NCBI GenBank assembly: GCA_013306675.1 | Contig: JABLUY010000059.1 | Location: 70,568 to 134,567 of the forward strand | Origin: Thraustochytrium sp. TN22 | Taxonomy: Eukaryota > Sar > Bigyra > Thraustochytrida > Thraustochytriidae | DNA: 64,000 nt | Direction of reading: 5' to 3' | In this document: positions 10,044 through 23,480 of the stretch, in pieces | How the letters are laid out: each line of letters starts with the position of its first letter | Position numbering within the stretch: the first letter of the stretch is position 1 | Position numbers and translations under genes: made by a program | The notes under the pieces: model-generated | What the model saw: the letters and a program-made list of their open reading frames with translations, nothing else | What the model was told of the DNA's origin: nothing | Database searches by the model: none

Positions 10044-10785
10044 CTTGCCTGCGCTCTCGCTCCGCCCCGCCCCGACGCGCGCGCTCCGCTCTGCCGGCGC
10101 CGCGACCCTCTCTCTTCTGCTGCCCGCGCGCCGCCGCCCCTCCTCCCTCCCTCCCTTCCCCTTGTCCTCACGCCTTCAATGCAAGCCAACCACCCGCGCC
10201 AGCCCCGAGCCCCCTTACCCGCCGCCTTAACCACCCCGTACCCTAACCCCGTCTGCGCTCGCTCGACCGCCACCGACTTTTACGCGGACAGGCAGAGTCA
10301 CAGGCTGCTGATGATGACTCACTGGCGGCTGACGTGAGAGCGCGGCGGGCTGATCATTTGCAGAACGAGCGCTTCCACTGCGGTGCCACGCACTGGCATC
10401 TGCCAATGGTGGCGCGCTGGCACGCTGGCACCCGGGGAACTCGTTCGTGCATCAGCCACAGGCGGTGCTCCTGGCACCCATCATCACCTGGCACTCATGG
10501 CACCGTTGGCACTGTTGGCACCGCTGGCACCACTGGTACTGATGGAATATGTGGAGCTAATGGAACCGCTGGAACTGGTGGGCTCGGAGTTGGGGACGAC
10601 GACTAGCTAGGCGTGCGGCGCCGTGCGCTGGCGGCCGGGCCATGACCCTCTGCAGTGCGACTGCCGCGTTCGCGCTGGCCAGGCGGCCAAGTTGACGTCT
10701 CTGCAGCGTCCCTCCTCGCGTGCGTGCGTGCTGAGCGTGGTTTCCCGCGCCTCTCTCTCGCGTGGTCTTCCACGCGTCGCTCGCG
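10044..10785. other. Divergent intergenic region with a 9-bp repeat
   Basis: This is the shared upstream region of eL19 (minus) and the JMJD8-like gene (plus). Pyrimidine-rich DNA lies just upstream of eL19. From about 10489 to 10590 a 9-bp minisatellite of the form ggcaccgtt recurs. In one frame it would read Gly-Thr-X repeats, but no gene around it is convincing. Confidence 0.5.
10489..10590 (+). repeat. 9-bp minisatellite (GGCACYRNT-like)
   Basis: About eleven degenerate copies of a 9-bp unit such as ggcaccgtt/ggcactgtt/ggcaccgct. The period of nine keeps a frame reading Gly-Thr-X open, inside a possible 90-codon frame at 10334-10606. The flanks of that frame do not look coding, so it is recorded as a repeat. 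Confidence 0.7.
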
Positions 10786-11778
10786 ATGACCGCGAAGAGG
10801 GCAGGCGCGGTCGGTGCTGCCGTAGCGGCGCTTGCCGTGGCTGCGGCGTTGCTGCTGCCCTCGCTCCAGGAGGACGCGCTCACGTCGGTCACGTCGCTCA
10901 CGTCGGTCACGTCGCTCACGTCGCTCACTTCCTTCGGGTCGCTCTTGTCACTCATGTTGTTGCCCGCGTCAGAGACCCAGCTTCCCGAGTCGACCGATAT
11001 TCCTCTCGAGGGACCGTGCAGGATGCAGCGCGAAGACGCGGCCAGTCTTACGTGCGAGGCTTTCGTGAAGACATACCTGGGCAGAGAGCCCGTGGTGCTG
11101 CGCGGCTTGCTGGCAGACGAGAACCGTGACTTCTTCGCGCAGTCGGCGCCTGGCGTGCTTCGAAGAGAGCACGGAGGCTTGCCCGTCAAGCTGTCAACGG
11201 CCAACGCCTTCACGGGCCGCGAATGGTCCGAGACGGACCTGGCCACCTACATCGACTCAATGCTGGTGCCGCAGGACGAGAGTCGCGACGGTAACCAGAC
11301 GTTCTACCTCTTTGGCAGCCAGGAGGGTCCAGCGTGGGCCTCGTTTCTGGCAGCCTACCAGCGCCCCACGCTCCGCTACCCGAGCGAGTCCTTCTTGCTG
11401 CCAGGACTAGGCGCCCAGGCGCTCTGTGAGATGCTGGACGCGGACTCGGCGCGCCAGGAAGATCTCACGAGTCTCAGCTTCGGGCTCGCTGGCGCAGGCA
11501 CGGGCGTACCTTTTCACTTCCACGGGCCCGGCTTTTTGCACATGCTTCACGGCCGCAAGCGCTGGTTTCTTTACCCGCCCGGCGCGCGACCTCCCTTTGA
11601 CCCGAATGCAACCACCTTGCGGTGGCTGCGCGAGGTCTATACCTCCTTAGCGCCTGAGGATTTGCCAACGCACGAGTGCGTGCTGGAACCCGGCGATGCG
11701 CTCTACTTCCCCAGTGGCTGGATGCACGCGACGCTCAACATTGACGACTACACGGCCTTTGTCGCCACCTTTGCCTGA
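10786..11778 (+). CDS. JMJD8-like JmjC/cupin protein, probably secretory-pathway luminal
   Basis: 330 residues from MTAKRAGAVGAAVAALAVAA. The start gives a signal-anchor-like hydrophobic segment, then a low-complexity SVTSLTSVTSLTSLTSF tract encoded by 12-bp DNA repeats. The C-terminal cupin holds GVPFHFHGPGFLHML, GRKRWFLYPPG, then LEPGDALYFPSGWMHATLN. These closely follow human JMJD8, an ER-luminal JmjC protein, including the FxHGPG, GRKRWFLYPP and WxHATLN blocks. The iron-binding first motif is HFHG and not a clear HxD/E, so hydroxylase activity is unproven. Family assignment is firm; luminal location is inferred from the hydrophobic start. Confidence 0.85.
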   Translation: MTAKRAGAVGAAVAALAVAAALLLPSLQEDALTSVTSLTSVTSLTSLTSFGSLLSLMLLPASETQLPESTDIPLEGPCRMQREDAASLTCEAFVKTYLGREPVVLRGLLADENRDFFAQSAPGVLRREHGGLPVKLSTANAFTGREWSETDLATYIDSMLVPQDESRDGNQTFYLFGSQEGPAWASFLAAYQRPTLRYPSESFLLPGLGAQALCEMLDADSARQEDLTSLSFGLAGAGTGVPFHFHGPGFLHMLHGRKRWFLYPPGARPPFDPNATTLRWLREVYTSLAPEDLPTHECVLEPGDALYFPSGWMHATLNIDDYTAFVATFA

Positions 11779-12387
11779 CTCTGACTCGGAGCCTGGTTCA
11801 GAGCCTCTCTCCTCGTTGACGGACGGCAACCTGGCGACGCGCTTCACTGTTCCAAAGCACTGACGCTCAGCATGGGACGGGCCATTGTGTCGTCGCGTTT
11901 GCCTTTGGTGTCGCGTCGCTCTCTCAGACGCTCAAGCTTGACTGGTCTCCGTGTCGCCGCCACCTTTGCCTGTTTGACACTCAAGATTGACGGCATGTGT
12001 GTGTGTGTGTGTGTCGCTGTTTTCCCCTGACTCAGAGCCTCTTTCCTTTCATCTTTGCCAACTGGCCGCGCTTGGCGCGCGTCCCCTCGGTAGCTCTCTC
12101 TCTCAAGGCTCGTTTTGTATTTTGCTAGGTTGTATGTAAAGGGTACACGCACGGATGAATGAATGGCTTGCAAACTCCCAACGAGGCGCGGGCTCGGCCT
12201 GCGACGGCGATCATATCGCTCATTGACCGCTCAAGCAGGTCTTACTCTCACCGGGCGTACTTCTCTCTCGCCAGGCCAGGCGAGAGGAGTCAGTCTTCTC
12301 GCCGGGCTTACTCTGGCCGAGTCCACACGTGATAGTGTGATTTTCAGGTCGTTGTTGGACGCGAGCTCGCTTGCTTCTGCCTCCGCT
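11779..12387. other. Convergent intergenic stretch with a GT run
   Basis: This lies between the 3' ends of the JMJD8-like and SNARE genes. It contains a (GT)n microsatellite at about 11996-12014 and repeated gactcagagcctc-like phrases near 11780-11800 and 12028-12040. No gene seen. Confidence 0.5.
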
Positions 12388-13439
12388 TCACTGCAGGAGA
12401 GACATGATAATGCCAACGACGCCGAGCAGCAGGATGAAGCACATAAGGTTGATGCAGAAGCGCTCCATACCCATGCCACTGTCGTCGAGGTTCTTCTTGA
12501 GCGACTTGTTCAGGTTGTCCATCTTATCCTTGGCCTTCTCCAGGTTGCGATCGATCTCGTCCATGGTCTTGTCCTGCAGGTTGATCTCGTCGTGGATTAC
12601 CTTGGCCTTCTCGCCGGCCTGGTCGATGAGCAGGCCGATCTGGTCCAGGACCTCGTCGAACTCACGGTCGCGGCGCTCAATCTGCTCCAGGCTTTGCTGT
12701 TGCATCTCCGTGAGCTCCACGGACTTGGGCTGGCCGCTGGCGCCGCCCGCAGCGCCGCCTCCGCCCGCACCGCCAGTGCCCGGGCCCAGGTTCTTGAAGA
12801 AACTGGCCGTGTCGAAGCCGGAGCCGCCCACCTCTAGGTCGCGCTCGTCTACGCCGCCTTCGCCGCCCGTCACACTCGACGCCTTGCTCGACAGCCGCTT
12901 CATGCGCTCCAGCTGCACCTTGAACTCCTGCAGGAACTGCGTGCGCGTCTCCAGCTCCTCATCACTCATCTTGCGCCGCTTCTTGCGGATCTCCTTCGAG
13001 TGCAGCTTTTCCATGCGCTGGAACACCTCGTTCAGCTCCTTGAGTTGGTTGCGCACTTCGTGCGCCAACGCGATCTGGTCGCGCGACCGCGTCATGCCCC
13101 CCTTGGCGTCGTGCATGGCCCGCACTTTCTGCGCGCGCTCCAAGGTGCCCACCACGACTGTCAGTCACCCAGCCAACCAGCCTGCCAGCCAGCCAGCCTG
13201 CCTGCCTGCCAGCTGCAATGCGCGCCTCTGGGTCACCAGCCCAAACTTACGTCCTTCACGCTCGCCATGCCGGCCAGGAACTCCTTCTTGGCGTCCAAGA
13301 AGGGATCCGTCGACGACTTCTTCTTGGCGCCCTTGTCCTCCACCGGCATCTCCTTCTCAATCGCCCGCAGCCGCATCAGCAGGTCCTCGATCTCCGCCAC
13401 CCGCCGCGACTTGGGCGCCTGCTTCGACGAGGCCGCCAT
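12388..13439 (-). CDS. Qc-SNARE (SYP7/syntaxin-like), two exons
   Basis: A tail-anchored SNARE for vesicle fusion. Exon 1 runs 13439 to about 13247 and begins MAASSKQAPKSRRVAEIEDL. Exon 2 runs about 13157 to 12388. A GT at 13246 with the CAG ending at 13158 gives a 963-nt coding sequence (320 residues) in frame; the nearby GTAAGT at 13250 would break the frame. The N-terminal half is helical. A Gly-rich linker precedes the SNARE motif from QQQSLEQIERRDREFDEVLD, with the central glutamine in EINLQDKTMDEIDRN. A C-terminal anchor, CINLMCFILLLGVVGIIMSL, ends the protein. The MDEID segment and overall layout recall plant SYP7 proteins. It is divergent from GPN1. Confidence 0.85.
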
Positions 13440-13549
13440 CCTGCCTGCGTGCCTGCCCGCGCGCGTTAACCTGCCCAACCGCAGCGAGGAAGCGAGCGAG
13501 CAAGTTAGCCTACCTAGCTAGCCAGCTAGCTAGCCTGGCTCGCTCGCCG

Positions 13550-13632
13550 CCCCGCCGCCGCGCCGTTCCGCCGCGCCGCGCCGCGCCGCGCCGCGCCGCG
13601 CCGCGCCGCGCCGCGCCGCGCTGCGCGGCCCG
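13550..13632. repeat. CCGCG pentanucleotide repeat in a divergent promoter
   Basis: A run of (CCGCG)n covers roughly 13560-13625 in the 393-bp interval between the SNARE and GPN1 starts, flanked by CTAGCTAGC palindromes at 13514-13533. The period of five is not coding. Confidence 0.75.
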
Positions 13633-13832
13633 TCCGCCGCCACCGCCCGCGCGCGCCGCCGCCGCCCGCCGCCGCCGCCGTCGCTCGCCCGCCCAGGCCG
13701 TTTGAACGAGTTCTGGCCGACTGTCTCAGCTCGGAGCTGGGCAAGTCGCGCCCATGGCAGCTTGGAGAAGGAAGGCATCAGCTGGCCAGCCAGGGCACGG
13801 GCAGAGCGCGAACGCGAGCGCAGCGCGGCGCC

Positions 13833-13846
13833 ATGGACGCGGCCGA

Positions 13847-13878
<32 letters not shown>

Positions 13879-14972
13879 CAGGCGGCGCGGACGGCGCGGG
13901 CGGCGCGGACCGCGCTGGTGCTGGCGCGGGCGGCGCAGGCGGCGGCGCGGGCGAGCTGCAGCAGGCGGCGCAGGGCGAGGAGGGCCACCCGATGCCGGGC
14001 GAGGTGCCGCGGGCGCCGGCGCCGCCCGCGCCAGCGCCCGCGGCCGGCGAGAAGGCGACCAGCAAGGCGGCCGCGGTGATTTTCGTGGGCATGGCGGGGA
14101 GCGGCAAGACGACGGTGGCGCAGCGCATCGCGGCGGATCTGCATCAGCGCAATGCGCCGGCGTATGCCATGAACCTGGACCCGGCGGTGGCCAAGGTGCC
14201 CTTCGCGTGCAACATCGACATCCGGGACACGGTAAACTACAAGGGCGTGATGAAGCAGTACGGGCTGGGGCCCAACGGCGGCATCATGACGTGTTTGAAT
14301 TTGTTCGCCACCAAGTTCGACCAGGCCATGGAGCTCGTCGAGAAGCGCCTCCCGGAGCTCGACTATGTGCTGGTGGACACGCCGGGGCAGATTGAGGTAT
14401 TCACGTGGTCCGCCTCGGGAGCCATCATCACCGAGTCGCTGGCGTCCACCGTGCCCACGGTGCTCGCCTACGTCGTCGACACGCCGCGGACCACCAACCC
14501 GGTCACCTTCATGTCCAACATGCTTTATGCTTGCAGCATCATGTACAAGACCAAGCTGCCCATCATCATTGTCTTTAACAAGACCGACGTCGTCTCGCAT
14601 GAGTTTGCGCAGGAATGGATGACCGACTTTGACAGCTTCCGCGATGCGCTCGACCAGCACGGCCAGGCCGGCGGCGAAGCCTACATTGAGGACCTCACGC
14701 GCTCCATGAGTCTCGTGCTCGACCGCTTCTACGCCGGTATTCGCTCCTGCGGCCTCTCCGCCGCCACCGGTGACGGCGTTGACTCCTTTTACGCTGCCGT
14801 GGAAGCCGCGCGTCTGGAGTACGACGAGTTCTATCGTCCTGAAATGGAGCGCCGACGCGCCGACGCGCGTAAGCTCGAGGAGGAGCGCCGCCGGGTCGCC
14901 ATGGAGAAGCTCCGCAAGGATATGAAGATGGGCTCTAACATAAAGACCGACGCCAAGCCTGCAGCCCCGTGA
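13833..14972 (+). CDS. GPN1: GPN-loop GTPase 1 (XAB1/Npa3)
   Basis: 379 residues. This GTPase helps assemble and import RNA polymerase II. The Ala/Gly-rich N-terminal extension is unusual. The core has the P-loop [10 protein letters not shown] at about residue 84, the class-defining GPN loop GLGPNGGI, the G3 motif DTPGQIEVF and the G4 motif NKTD. The segment [20 protein letters not shown] is typical of GPN1, not GPN2 or GPN3. The basic, Glu/Arg-rich C-terminal helix with [19 protein letters not shown] also fits GPN1. The start is the first ATG in the frame after a GC-rich leader. Confidence 0.95.
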
Positions 14973-15183
14973 GGGTCGCAAGAAACCAACCCTGTACGAA
15001 AGAAGACGAAGAAGAACGAAGGTTGCCATGATGATGAGAGACACAAGTCAAACATAGCTGGAGCCCAGCTCTAGCTAGCTAAGTCAGCTACCGGTACTCT
15101 TAGCTCCTTACTTCATTGGAGGAAAGGAGAAGGCCTGATCGCAACAGTGCGACGCGTGCGGTGGTGTTTACGTGACATCTTTC
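14973..15183. other. Short convergent intergenic stretch
   Basis: It contains a CTAGCTAGCTAAG motif at about 15071-15083 and a GGTACT motif at 15093. No gene seen. Confidence 0.4.
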
Positions 15184-15445
15184 CATCAGACCTTGTGGCG
15201 GTGCAGCGCGAGCCATCAGACCTTGCTTGTGGCGGTGCAGCGCGAGCCATCAGCCTTGCTTGTGGCGGTGCAGCGCGAGCCATCAGACCTTGCTTGTGGC
15301 GGTGCAGCTCGAGCCATCAGACCTTGCTTGTGGCGGTGCAGCGCGAGCCATCAGACCTTGCTTGTGGCGATGCAGCGCGAGCCATCAGACCTTGCTCGGG
15401 CGGTGCAGCGCGAGCCATCAGACCTTGTGGCGGTGCAGCGCGAGC
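15184..15445. repeat. 30-34-bp minisatellite, 8 copies
   Basis: Units start at 15184, 15214, 15248, 15281, 15315, 15349, 15383 and 15416. The full unit begins catcagaccttgcttgtggc and is 34 bp. The first and last units lack four bases (30 bp), and two others are 33 bp. Copies are nearly identical. The last unit encodes the final residues and stop codon of the FNT gene on the minus strand. Confidence 0.95.
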
Positions 15446-16338
15446 GGGGCGAGCGAGACCGGCGGCACGCGCAGGTGCCACTGGCCGGCAAAGATGGCAG
15501 CGCCGACAAAGTTGCCGAGGAGGCAGGGCACGAGGTTGCGAACACAAATATCGAGCGCCGAGAGGGGCGCGCCAGCGAAACTTCCGGCCGGGAGGAAGAA
15601 CATGTTCGCCACCGAGTGCTCCAGCCCCATGATTACAAAGGCGGAGATGGGCGGCCACAGCATGGCCATCTTGCCAGGCATGGTCTCGGCCATGGAGGCC
15701 TGGAAGACCGCGAGGTTCACCAGCCAGTTTGCACCAATGGCCTTGATGAAAACCACGGAGGCCGACATGCTCGTCTTCTTGGCCGCGATGCGCATCACGT
15801 CCTCGCGGTCCACCACCTCACACGCCACCGCCGCATATGCCACCAGCACGCATGCAATCAGGTTGCCTACCATCGACACCGACACAAGGTGCACCAGATT
15901 GTGCCACTTCTCGCGCTTGCTCCGGCGCGCGTCCATGGAGACCAACGGCAGCAAGCCGTACAGCATGTTGCTCGTGAGCAGGTCCGACCCGCTCATGATC
16001 ACGAACGAAAGCCCAACGGGGAAGAGCAGCGCCGCCACCACATAGTTCAGGAGCCACACCGTGCGCACGTACACAACGCCGCCAAAGGCGATGTACGCGC
16101 CACCGTACAGCGCAGACCCCAGCAGCGCCGACAGCGGCCGCCGCCCGCGGTCCAGTCCGCGCTCGTTCAACGTCACGAAGGCGCGTGCCTGTGGCCCAAG
16201 CTTCGCGTTGGCAGCCGCGGCCGCCGCCGCCAGCGCCAGCGCCGCCTCGGAGTCGCTCGCGGGCCCGTCGCCGGCGACGCCCAGGCCGCCGCCGCCGCTG
16301 CCCAGGCCGCTGGAGCCGACGTCGCCTGCCGAGGCCAT
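15418..16338 (-). CDS. Formate/nitrite transporter (FNT) family channel
   Basis: 306 residues from MASAGDVGSSG. FNT proteins are pentameric channels that move formate, nitrite, lactate or related monocarboxylates. Six hydrophobic segments are visible, including LLGSALYGGAYIAFGGVVY, LLNYVVAALLFPVGLSFVIM, MVGNLIACVLVAYAAVA and CLLGNFVGAAIFAG. The motifs GSDLLTSNM, KAIGANWLVNLAVFQAS and GLEHSVANMFFLP are hallmarks of the family; the last holds the conserved central histidine. The first 55 residues are Gly/Ala-rich and probably cytosolic. The C-terminus LALHRHKV and the stop are encoded within the adjacent minisatellite. Substrate cannot be told from sequence. Confidence 0.93.
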   Translation of the reverse strand: MASAGDVGSSGLGSGGGGLGVAGDGPASDSEAALALAAAAAAANAKLGPQARAFVTLNERGLDRGRRPLSALLGSALYGGAYIAFGGVVYVRTVWLLNYVVAALLFPVGLSFVIMSGSDLLTSNMLYGLLPLVSMDARRSKREKWHNLVHLVSVSMVGNLIACVLVAYAAVACEVVDREDVMRIAAKKTSMSASVVFIKAIGANWLVNLAVFQASMAETMPGKMAMLWPPISAFVIMGLEHSVANMFFLPAGSFAGAPLSALDICVRNLVPCLLGNFVGAAIFAGQWHLRVPPVSLAPLALHRHKV

Positions 16339-16979
16339 CGTGGCGCCGCCCGCCGGCACCGCCCGCGCCCAGGCCGCCGCCGCCCCGTGCCGCCGCAGTC
16401 TCGGGCCTTCGCTTCAGGCTTTGCAGCCGCTGCGGCAGCGCCGGCCCTGCTCCGAGTCGAGGCCCGCCGCCGCGAGCAGGACCCTGACATCGCCCACTCT
16501 TCAGTGATGGCATCACCGGCTCGCGGGTCTCGCAGCACATCGAGCACATCGCCGCCGCGCATCGCGGCGCGGGCAAGACCTAGGGCCAGCTCGAACTGCA
16601 CTGGCTGGCAGGCAGGGGACGGCAAGTAGCTGCCCAAGGCCACGTGCGCGCCGGGTTGGCAAGGCAAGGCGAGGCGAGGCGTGCCGTGCCTTTTGCCTTG
16701 GTTGGTCTGCTTGCTCGAGGCTTGAGCGCCATGTTTGCGTGCCTGTGTCACTCTCTGCGTGGAGCGATTCAACAACGCTCCCAAGGCAGGCCGGTGCCAC
16801 GCTAGCCTCAGGTCTGACAGGTCAGTACGCTTGCGGCCTTTCCTCTCCGACGCGCAGTCCTGGGCTAGGGGGCGTCGCGCCGCTTCTGGCCGACCTCACC
16901 GTGCCCTCCTCATCCGCATCCTGCGCCGCCTGTGGCAGCGCAGGCAGTTCGGCAACGCGCGGAGGGCAGGAAAAACAGG

Positions 16980-18949
16980 ATGCGCGCGCCGCTGGTGGAG
17001 CTCGTGCGGGCCGCCGTGCGGCCCTTCCGCACGGCAGGAACCTCGCTGTACCTGGCGGGCCGCGCGGGCACCTCGGCAGGGGCGCAGGCCAGCGTGCAGA
17101 GGTCGCAAGCCAAGGCGCTGCTGCCCGGCACTTCGTGGGCCGTGAACGAGGGCGAGCACTGGCTCGTGGTCGGGCCCAACGGGTGCGGCAAGAGTAGGTT
17201 GGGAGCGCAGCTCGAGCTGGCCAGCTAGCCGGAGCAAGGAGCGTCGGGACTTGTCTTGAGGAGGTCGAATTGCTGACGTCGACTGCCGCGCATCACGCGT
17301 TGAGCTCCCTCCCCAGGCACGCTCGCCCTGGCGCTGCGCAACGGGGCGCAGATCCTCGGCGGCCACGTGCGCCACCGCGAGGACTGCACGCCGCGAGACA
17401 TCGCGTACGTCTCGCTGCGCACCAGCGACGTCAAGCTCGCCGAGACGGCGCGCAAGGTGCAGGAGGTGGGCTACTGGGACCGTCTCAAGCACGATGACCT
17501 GCACGTGGACCGCCTTGTGGACGCGACTGCCGTCGAAAAGCATGAGCAGCTGGCCGCGCTCGGCGTCGCCGACCTGCTCGACCGCCACGTGCTTGAGCTG
17601 TCCACAGGTCAGCTGCGAAAGATTTGCATCGCGCAGGAGCTGCTCAAGAAGCCGCGCATCTGCATCTTCGACGAGCCTTTTGATGGCCTCGACGAGGACT
17701 CGCGCCGCTCACTTGCGGCGCTCCTCGCGCAGCCGGGGCCCACGCAGACCATCCTCATCTCACACCGCCTCGCCGAGGTCGAACTTGTGCCCGGCATCAC
17801 GCACGTCATGCTGATCGGCGATGACAACCGCGTGCACCGCATGGGCCGCAAGGAGGACGTCCTCAGTCAGGACATGCTGCGTCACTTGGACCATGCCACC
17901 GCCGCCGCCGCGCCGGGGGCTTCCGCCGCCGCAGCGGGCGCGCCCACGGCGGATGCCGAGAGTGCCGAGCGGGTGTTGCGCGAGCGCGTCAATGCGCTGC
18001 TGGGCCGTGGCGCCGCAGGGGCGGAGGCCGCGGCCGCGGCCGCGGCTGCCTCACCGGACGCCCCCCCCATCGTGCACATGCAGGATGTCTCCGTCAAGTT
18101 CGGCGACAAGATCATCTTGCGCGACCTGACCTGGGACGTCAAGCCCGGCCAGCACTGGAGCGTGGAGGGGCCCAACGGGTGCGGTGTACGTTGCTCCAGC
18201 CTGCACAACTTTGCGAGCGAGCGAGCGAGCGAGCGAGCTCTTCTGATTTTCTCACACGTATTCTCGACGCAGAAATCCATGTTGCTCGGCCTAATCACGG
18301 GCGACGTGGCGCAGGTCTTCAACAACAAGATCGAGCTCTTTGGCTCGCCGCGTAGCAGCATGTCGCTCGAGGTTCTGCGCCGACGCATCGGTCTAGTGTC
18401 TGCCAAGATGCAGACTCAGTTCCAGCGCTCCCATCAGACTGTGCTGCGCGCCATCTGCACGGGCTACTTTAGCATCATCGGTGGCCCCTGCCCGCCTTGC
18501 ACGTAGGTTTGCTTGCCGGCTGAGCCCCCCCCCTTCCCCCAAATGTCCTCGCCCGCACACAGAGACACACAAGTGAACGGCTGGCCGACTAACTCAACTC
18601 CACTGTCCTATGCAGCGAGGAGCAGGAAGCACACGCTCGCGCATGGGCCGATTGCCTGGGTCTCTCGCCCTTGCTGGATCGACGCTTCACGTCGCTCTCG
18701 CAGGGCCAGCAGCGTCTGACACTCATCTGTCGCGCGCTGGCTGCTGGGCCGCCCGAGCTGCTGCTCCTGGACGAGCCCTTTCACGGCCTCGACGCCGCGG
18801 TGCGCAGTCGCATGCTTACCGTGCTTGACTGCGTCCGCCACCGGACCACCTTGGTGCTCGTCACGCACCACGCCGACGAGCGCCCGGCATTTGTGCGCAA
18901 CCGGATGCTACTTTCGCCGGGCGAAGCTCCCAAGCTCCTACAGGCATGA
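16980..18949 (+). CDS. Tandem ABC ATPase, ModF/PhrA-like, four exons
   Basis: Four exons (16980-17193, 17317-18185, 18273-18502, 18616-18949) join to 548 residues. All introns are GT-AG. It has two nucleotide-binding domains and no membrane segments. The first has Walker A GPNGCGKST (completed by splicing), signature LSTGQLRKICIAQELL and Walker B ICIFDEPFDGLD. The second has GPNGCGKSM, signature LSQGQQRLTLICRALAA and Walker B LLLLDEPFHGLD. Both H-loops appear (LISHR, LVTHH). This matches bacterial ModF/PhrA, whose job is poorly known. The basic N-terminus (MRAPLVELVRAAVRPFRTAG) could target an organelle. Each Walker A is split by an intron. Confidence 0.88.
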
Positions 18950-19066
18950 TGTGAGCCAAGAGAAGACATGTCACTCGTTGTGCGCAGCCGGATGCTACTT
19001 TCGCCGGACGAGGCTCCCAAGCTCCTACAGGCATGCGATGAGCCCGAGAGATGACATGCCACTCTC
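18893..19066. repeat. 87-bp tandem duplication of the ABC gene's 3' end
   Basis: The sequence from 18893 (gtgcgcaaccggatgctact) repeats at 18980 with about ten changes. Copy 1 holds the last 18 codons and the stop of the ABC ATPase plus UTR. Copy 2 lies downstream and is untranslated if the first stop is used. Confidence 0.85.
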
Positions 19067-19154
19067 GCCCCGTCTCCCTACCCTCACGTAAAGTTTCCTT
19101 AGTTGGATGGAATACCATCCACAGGGCACAGTCATTTCAATTTTGCTTTACATG

Positions 19155-22526
<3,372 letters not shown>

Positions 22527-23004
22527 CGTCGAGAGTTGTTGTTCTGCCCTGCCTGCCGGGCGCAGTGGCCGGCCAGAAAAGAGGCGAGCGACTCGCGGGT
22601 GAGGGCGAGACGGACAAAAAGATGACAAGGACGCAAGAACTTCACGGCGAAGCTGGCAGCCGCGCACTGCAGCCAGACCTTGAGCCGGTTGTGTATGCTA
22701 CCATGGTACAGCCAAAGATTGCTCCGATCTATTCGTCAATTGAACATCGCCATTTCTGAGCTTGGTGCAGGCCGTAATTGCAGAGACCGTCACACAGACC
22801 AAAACAAGATGCAGATGCACGCGTCTACTTCGGAACCCCACATGCGTAGCTCTCTGGCGCTCTCTGGCTTATGGAACAGCGTCATGGTGATCGTTACCAC
22901 AACCTCGGGTGCCTTGGAGAGACGAGGCCCGGACTCGAACGAGAACCGAGGAAAGGATCTACGCCGAGGCAGCCACAACATTGCGAAGCAGAACACAATG
23001 CAGA
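22527..23004. other. Intergenic stretch
   Basis: This lies between the TTI1 start and the 3' end of the small Rpp14-like gene. GC content is lower than in the genes. No gene or repeat recognised apart from a GCTACCATGGTAC-like palindrome near 22697. Confidence 0.45.
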
Positions 23005-23480
23005 TCACATGATAATGTCCAGCGAACGGTCTTGCGCCACAGCAGCAAAGTGCTCGTCGTCGCGAGCCGTCCAGCGACGAAGGCGGCAGGCCGCGCCCTG
23101 ATGGTACACGTAAAATGCGAGCGCCGTTTCAAGCTCAGCGACTCTGCGCAGGGTCGTGTCGTCAGCATCGCCTGCGTCGTCGACTGGCGCCAATGCAACC
23201 TACCTGGCCTTGTCCACGCGCACGGTGGCGACATTGTAGCGCATGTCCACCTCCTCCACGAAGCAGGGAAAGTTCGCGCTGCCCTTCTTCCCGTAAAAGG
23301 ACAGCAGCGCCGCGAGGATGACGGTGGTCACCACCTTGGCGTCCACCACCTCCTCGCGCGCCTCGCCGCCTTGCTGCTGCACTCGCCGCAGCTCCCTGTC
23401 GCGCTTGAGCGCCTCGTCAGCCTCCTCCGCCTCCTGGCCGCCGCCGCCGCCATCGCCGCCTCGGTCCCAGCACGCACAAC
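23005..23480 (-). CDS. Small spliced protein, possibly RNase P/MRP Rpp14/Pop5-like
   Basis: The exon ending at 23204 reads EEVVDAKVVTTVILAALLSF, then YGKKGSANFPCFVEEVD and MRYNVATVRVDKA. A 60-bp GT-AG intron (23203-23144, with a GCTGAC branch-like site) joins it in frame to VAELETALAFYVYHQGAACR and a tail ending SLDIIM at 23005. The pattern resembles the alpha-beta core of Rpp14/Pop5, RNA-binding subunits of RNase P and MRP. The start is unresolved. An ATG at about 23501 (MERLRLRLC) could join through a further 40-bp intron to EAEEADEALKRDRELRR. The segment is head-to-head with HEATR3. Coding status is likely; family is tentative. Confidence 0.5.

Noticed and set aside
10334-10606. 90-codon frame with Gly-Thr-X repeats (collagen-like)
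   Set aside because: The repeat is a 9-bp minisatellite that keeps any frame open. The flanking residues do not look coding.
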